Positions 13,707 through 17,357 of a stretch of 17,357 bases of DNA are shown here, one piece after another; positions within the stretch are counted from its first letter, which is position 1; each line of letters begins with the position of its first letter. The translations under genes and the position numbers were made by a program. Below the pieces are notes generated by a model. It worked only from the letters and a program-made list of their open reading frames with translations. It was not told the DNA's origin and did not search any database. The DNA is from Gemmatimonadota bacterium (GTDB lineage: Bacteria; Gemmatimonadota; Gemmatimonadetes; Gemmatimonadales; GWC2-71-9), in contig QHTW01000220.1 of the NCBI GenBank assembly GCA_003220955.1, positions 1 through 17,357 on the forward strand, given 5' to 3'.

Positions 13707-16640
13707 ATGCCGAGTCTCAAAGTCGATGGCCGTTCCTTAAGCGCATCTGACGGGCAGACCATTCTCGACGCCGCCCGAGCCGCCGGCATCGAGATCCCTA
13801 CGCTCTGTTGGTATCCCAAACTCCCCACCGTCGGCAACTGCCGCATCTGCCTGGTTTCGGTTGAGGGCCAGGGCAAGCTGATTCCGGCCTGCGCCACCAA
13901 AGTCGCCGACGGGATGGTGGTCACCACGCAGTCCCACGCGGCGGTGGAAAACCGCAAGGGCGTGCTCCGTCTGCTCGCCGAGCGCTATCCCGCCGATCAT
14001 CTCCGCAACGGTGGCCGGGCCAACCCGCGCAACGAGTTCGAGCGTTACCTCGTGCAGTACGACGTCGTGCCGACGGCGGTCGAGACGCGCGACCTCCCCC
14101 TGCGCTCGGGCGACGAGCGCCCGGGCGACCCGATGATCCGTCACGACATGTCCACCTGCATCCTCTGCACCCGCTGCGTGCGCGCGTGCGAGGACATTCA
14201 GGTCGTAGGCGTGCTCGACGTCGGATACCGCGGCGAGCACGCCGAAATCATCGTCGGCGCCGACGGCGACCCGGACAAGGCGGGGTGTACGTGGTGCGGC
14301 GAGTGCGTCCGCGTCTGTCCCACCGGCGCGATCTTCGAGGTGATGCCGCGGCAGCGGTTCGCGCCCCAGCAGATCCGGCATCCGGAGAAGGTGGTGCGCT
14401 CGGTTTGTCCGTATTGCGGCGTAGGTTGCCAGGTCGACCTCCACGTTGCCGACAACCATGTCATGCGCGTCACCTCCCCCGACATCGAGCTGGACACACC
14501 CAACCAGGGGTCCACCTGCGTGAAGGGGAGGTTCGGGTACGACTTCCCGCAGCATCGCGACCGGCTCACCAAGCCGCTGATAAGAAGGGGCTGGGAGAAA
14601 GGGGCTGGGGGCTGGGTGTGGAACGGAAAGAAGGGCGCCGAGCGGCGCGCCGGCCCATGGCGCACGATCGAGGCAGAGGGCGGGCGCGACAAGCCGGGCA
14701 CCCCTCCCCGCGCCACCGGAAAAAGCGTGCGCGAATTGCCGCTGCTCGAGCGGCTCGACATGGACATTCGGGACCGCGTCGCGACCCCGAACGACTGGTA
14801 CTCGCCTTTCCGCGAGGGGTCGTGGGAGGAAGCACTCGAACTGACTGCGCAGGAGATGCTGAGGATCAAGGCCGCGCGCGGGCCTGACGCACTCGCCTGC
14901 TTCTCGTCGGCCAAGTGCTCCAACGAAGAGAACTACTTGATGATGCGCATGTTCCGGGGCGCGCTGGGCACGAACAACGTGGACCACTGCACGCGGCTGT
15001 GCCATTCGACCTCGGTCGCGGCGATGCAGCGCGCGATCAACACCGCCGCGGCGTCGGGCTCGATGCGCGAAATCGAGCAGGCGTGCGACGTCATCTTCAT
15101 CGCCGGCGCCAACACGACGGAATCGCATCCGGTCTTCGGCGCGGCGCTGAAGCGGGCGCATGAGAAGCGCGCCCGGCTCATCGTCGCCGACCCGCGCCGC
15201 ACCGAGCTCGCCGGGCGCGCCGACATTCACCTGCAAATGCAGCCCGGCACCGACGTCGCCCTCTACTCGGCGATGTTGAATCACATCCTGGCGCAGGGGC
15301 TCGAAAACAAGACGTTCATCGCCGCGCGCACACATGACTTCGGCAAAGTCCGCGCCGCGGTCCAGCCATACACGCCGGAGAAAGCCGCCAAGATCACCGG
15401 CATCCCGGCGGAGCGGATTCGCGCCGCTGCCGAGACCTACGCGCGCGGTCCGAATACCAGCACACTGTGGGCGATGGGGCTGACGCAGCACGCCAACGGG
15501 ACCGACATCGTCACCTCGCTGCTCAATCTCATGTTCGCCTGCGGAATGATCGGGCGCTGGGGTGCGGCGATGCTGCCGGTGCGCGGCCAGAACAACGTGC
15601 AGGGCGCCTCGGACGTCGGCGCCATCCCGTTCGTCTATACCGACTATCAGCCGGTGGGCGACCAGCAGGTGCGCGCGCGCTTCGCGAAGACGTGGGGTGT
15701 GCCCGCCGACTCGCTCTCGCTCAAGAAGGGCCTGATGGTCACGGAGGTCGTGAAGCCGGAGAGCGGTGTGCGCGGCATGTACATCATGGGCGAGAACCCC
15801 GTCATCTCCGATCCCGACATCGCGCACGCCGAGCACTGGTTCCAGGAGCTCGAGTTCCTCGCGGTCCAGGACCTCTTCCTCACCGAGACGGCGCGCTACG
15901 CGGACGTGGTGCTGCCCGGCGCGAGCTTCGCCGAGAAGACGGGAACGTTCGTCAACACCGAGCGCCGCATTCAGCTCACGCGTAAAGCGGTCGACTCGCC
16001 GGGGGAGGCGCGCGGCGATCTCGAGATCCTGATGGATCTCACCAACCGGCTCGGCCTGCCGACGCAGTTCCGGGGCGCGGAGGATGTGATGCGGGAAATC
16101 GCGCGCGTGACGCCGAGCTGGGCCGGGGTGACGTACGACCGGCTCCAAGGCGCCGGCTTGCAGTATCCGGTTCCCGACGCCACCCATCCGGGCACATCGT
16201 TCCTGTTCGACAAGGCGTTTCCCACGGCTGATGGCCGAGCCACCTTCGTGGCGGTCGAGTACACCGATCCTGTCGAGCTCCCCGACGACGAGTATCCGTT
16301 CGTCATGAATACCGGCCGCCAGCTGTACCACTGGCACACCGGCACGATGACGCGGCGGGCCTCGGGGCTGGACGCTCGCGAGCCGACCGCCATCGTGGAG
16401 ATTCATCCCGAGGACGCGAAGCAGCTCGGTGTGCACGAGGGCGAGCTGGTGCGGCTCACGTCGCGCCGCAATTCGATGGTCACCGCCGCGCGCATCAGCG
16501 ATCGCGTCGCGCGCGGACAGGTGTTCGTTCCCTTCCACTTCCGCGAAGCGGCGGCCAACCTGCTCACCAACCCGGTGCTGGATCCCTACGCAAAAATGGC
16601 CGAGCTGAAGGTGTGCGCGGTGAGAATCGAGCGCGCGTGA
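13707..16640 (+). CDS. Molybdenum/tungsten-dependent formate dehydrogenase, alpha subunit
   Basis: 977 aa; oxidises formate to CO2 (or the reverse) at a bis-MGD cofactor. Order of domains: 2Fe-2S ferredoxin (Cys34, 45, 48, 62); two 4Fe-4S sites (Cys151/154/157/161 and Cys194/197/200/204); cofactor-domain 4Fe-4S (Cys234/237/241/271); catalytic domains; C-terminal molydopterin-binding domain (about 860-970). The active site is RLCHS with Cys432-His433, equivalent to Sec140-His141 of E. coli FdhF, and PVRGQNNVQGASDVG with Arg626. Cysteine replaces selenocysteine. The usual His-Cys3 4Fe-4S ligands after the 2Fe-2S domain are absent: there is no Cys between 62 and 151. About 60 extra residues lie between PLIR (292) and GSWEEAL (371). 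FdsB/FdsG-type diaphorase genes are not seen in the window. Confidence 0.9.
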   Translation: MPSLKVDGRSLSASDGQTILDAARAAGIEIPTLCWYPKLPTVGNCRICLVSVEGQGKLIPACATKVADGMVVTTQSHAAVENRKGVLRLLAERYPADHLRNGGRANPRNEFERYLVQYDVVPTAVETRDLPLRSGDERPGDPMIRHDMSTCILCTRCVRACEDIQVVGVLDVGYRGEHAEIIVGADGDPDKAGCTWCGECVRVCPTGAIFEVMPRQRFAPQQIRHPEKVVRSVCPYCGVGCQVDLHVADNHVMRVTSPDIELDTPNQGSTCVKGRFGYDFPQHRDRLTKPLIRRGWEKGAGGWVWNGKKGAERRAGPWRTIEAEGGRDKPGTPPRATGKSVRELPLLERLDMDIRDRVATPNDWYSPFREGSWEEALELTAQEMLRIKAARGPDALACFSSAKCSNEENYLMMRMFRGALGTNNVDHCTRLCHSTSVAAMQRAINTAAASGSMREIEQACDVIFIAGANTTESHPVFGAALKRAHEKRARLIVADPRRTELAGRADIHLQMQPGTDVALYSAMLNHILAQGLENKTFIAARTHDFGKVRAAVQPYTPEKAAKITGIPAERIRAAAETYARGPNTSTLWAMGLTQHANGTDIVTSLLNLMFACGMIGRWGAAMLPVRGQNNVQGASDVGAIPFVYTDYQPVGDQQVRARFAKTWGVPADSLSLKKGLMVTEVVKPESGVRGMYIMGENPVISDPDIAHAEHWFQELEFLAVQDLFLTETARYADVVLPGASFAEKTGTFVNTERRIQLTRKAVDSPGEARGDLEILMDLTNRLGLPTQFRGAEDVMREIARVTPSWAGVTYDRLQGAGLQYPVPDATHPGTSFLFDKAFPTADGRATFVAVEYTDPVELPDDEYPFVMNTGRQLYHWHTGTMTRRASGLDAREPTAIVEIHPEDAKQLGVHEGELVRLTSRRNSMVTAARISDRVARGQVFVPFHFREAAANLLTNPVLDPYAKMAELKVCAVRIERA
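14587..14616 (+). repeat. G-rich GGGGCTGGG repeat with G-quadruplex potential, inside the formate dehydrogenase gene
   Basis: Five runs of three or four G separated by CT, AGAAA, CT and a short G/GCT junction fit the canonical G3+N1-7 quadruplex pattern on the coding strand. It encodes Gly/Trp-rich residues about 294-304 at the start of the non-conserved insertion and keeps the frame open. Confidence 0.75.
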
Positions 16641-17356
16641 ATCTCGGCCTTAAGGGTCGCGTCGCGCTCGTCTGTGGCGGAACGCGCGGCATCGGCCGCG
16701 CGGTCGCCAACACGCTCACGGAGGAAGGCGCGCAAGTCGCGGTCAACGGCCGCGATCCCAAGACAGCGCCCTTCCCCGCGGACGTGACGGTTCCAAGGGA
16801 AGCAGAGCGATTAGTCCAGGACGTGGCCAAGAAATTTGGCCGTCTCGATATCCTCTTCTGCAATGCCGGCGGCCCGCCTGCCGCGCCGTTCAAGGATCTG
16901 TCTGCCGACGCCTGGCAGAAGGCGATCGATCTGAATCTTCTCTCGACGATCCATCTGGCCCGTGCTGCGGTGCCGATCATGACCAAGGCGAACTGGGGCC
17001 GCATCATCTGTCTCGCATCCATCGCGGCATTGCAGCCGCTGCCCGGTCTGATTCTGTCGAGCACCGCGCGCGCCGGCGTCCTCGGCTTTGCCAAGGCGCT
17101 CTCGGACGAGGTCGCGAAAGACGGGATCACCGTGAACAGCGTCTGCCCCGGGTTTATCGCGACCGAACGCATCGCGGAGCTGAGCAAGGCGCGGCCCGAG
17201 ATGATCAAGCAGCGGATGGCCGAAACGCCGATCGGCCGCATCGGCACACCCGAGGAGTTGGCGGCCGCGGTCGTGTTCCTGGCATCGGAACGCGCCAGCT
17301 ATATTACCGGCGCCGTGCTCGAGGTCGATGGCGGGTTCACGCGCTCGATCTTCTGA
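16637..17356 (+). CDS. SDR-family protein lacking the catalytic Tyr-Lys pair
   Basis: 239 aa from GTG 16637, overlapping the formate dehydrogenase TGA (GTGA); an upstream ATG at 16613 lies inside that gene. The cofactor loop CGGTRGIG (13-20), NAGG (76-79), Asn100, LASIAAL with Ser128, PGFIATE (171-177) and VDGGFT (230-235) are classical SDR features near FabG. At the YxxxK site the sequence is SSTAR (141-145), so Tyr is Ser and Lys is Arg. Divergent FabG-like SDRs with such an 'RAGV' segment exist, and their activity is unclear. Despite frequent annotation as 3-oxoacyl-ACP reductase, that activity should not be assumed. It is coupled to the formate dehydrogenase and complete within the window. 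Confidence 0.88.
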   Translation: MNLGLKGRVALVCGGTRGIGRAVANTLTEEGAQVAVNGRDPKTAPFPADVTVPREAERLVQDVAKKFGRLDILFCNAGGPPAAPFKDLSADAWQKAIDLNLLSTIHLARAAVPIMTKANWGRIICLASIAALQPLPGLILSSTARAGVLGFAKALSDEVAKDGITVNSVCPGFIATERIAELSKARPEMIKQRMAETPIGRIGTPEELAAAVVFLASERASYITGAVLEVDGGFTRSIF

Positions 17357-17357
17357 C

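Noticed and set aside
13737..16538. 933-aa open frame on the minus strand opposite the formate dehydrogenase gene
   Set aside because: High-GC antisense shadow: Arg/His/Ala-rich, no domains, and fully covered by a well-supported gene on the plus strand.
1..17357. tRNA, rRNA, CRISPR array, transposase or phage genes
   Set aside because: None seen on either strand by reading; short repeats found are tandem words or hairpins without spacers or transposase.

Overview
This window is GC-rich, gene-dense bacterial chromosome with 17 protein-coding genes, no RNA genes of known class and no insertion sequence, phage or CRISPR. I infer an uncultivated Gram-negative-type bacterium, most likely Gemmatimonadota. 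The basis is the lipoprotein and outer-membrane barrel genes, the frequent GTG/TTG starts, the stop-start overlaps and the short G/C-rich repeats. No single marker in the window settles the phylum.

Region 1 (1-3617). A 5'-truncated SpoIIM-family membrane protein converges on a minus-strand pair: a TPR/CsgG-like lipoprotein translationally coupled to an outer-membrane beta-barrel protein. Upstream of that pair lies a 147-nt stretch with an unusual amount of base-pairing potential. Then come two coupled small genes on the minus strand, a 94-aa unknown and a 61-aa protein that is only a histidine-kinase dimerisation/phosphoacceptor domain. They lie downstream of a perfect TATAAT.

Region 2 (3618-9808). 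A site-2 protease (M50) is divergent from rho, which has a near-ideal promoter and a C-rich leader. rho is followed by ruvX/yqgF and mltG. The rho-ruvX gap is filled by a 25-bp hairpin made of 8-bp repeats, and the mltG signal peptide is encoded partly by a 7-bp tandem repeat. thiE (minus) converges on mltG and is divergent from aroH so tightly that the two start codons share bases. aroH is coupled to an RlmI-like 23S rRNA methyltransferase gene, which ends at a 22-bp palindrome.

Region 3 (9809-13670). A minus-strand operon reads sdpR-like repressor, sdpI-like membrane protein, exported alpha/beta hydrolase. Its start has a probable operator and possibly leaderless transcription. No SdpC toxin genes are present. 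Divergent from it, a cation-diffusion-facilitator gene overlaps a gene for an uncharacterised protein with a methyltransferase-like Rossmann segment. A short ORF of uncertain status follows.

Region 4 (13707-17356). A 977-aa molybdenum-dependent formate dehydrogenase alpha subunit overlaps a short-chain dehydrogenase-like gene. The enzyme has 2Fe-2S, 2x4Fe-4S and bis-MGD domains with a catalytic Cys-His pair. It lacks the His-Cys3 cluster ligands usual for the family and carries a long insertion containing a G-quadruplex-prone repeat. The SDR-like protein has lost the catalytic Tyr and Lys.

I see no single spectacular new system. The items most worth following are the stand-alone phosphoacceptor-domain pair with the adjacent structured region, the orphan SdpRI module with its hydrolase, the modified formate dehydrogenase with its pseudo-SDR partner, and the G-rich 7-8-bp repeats that occur between and inside genes.
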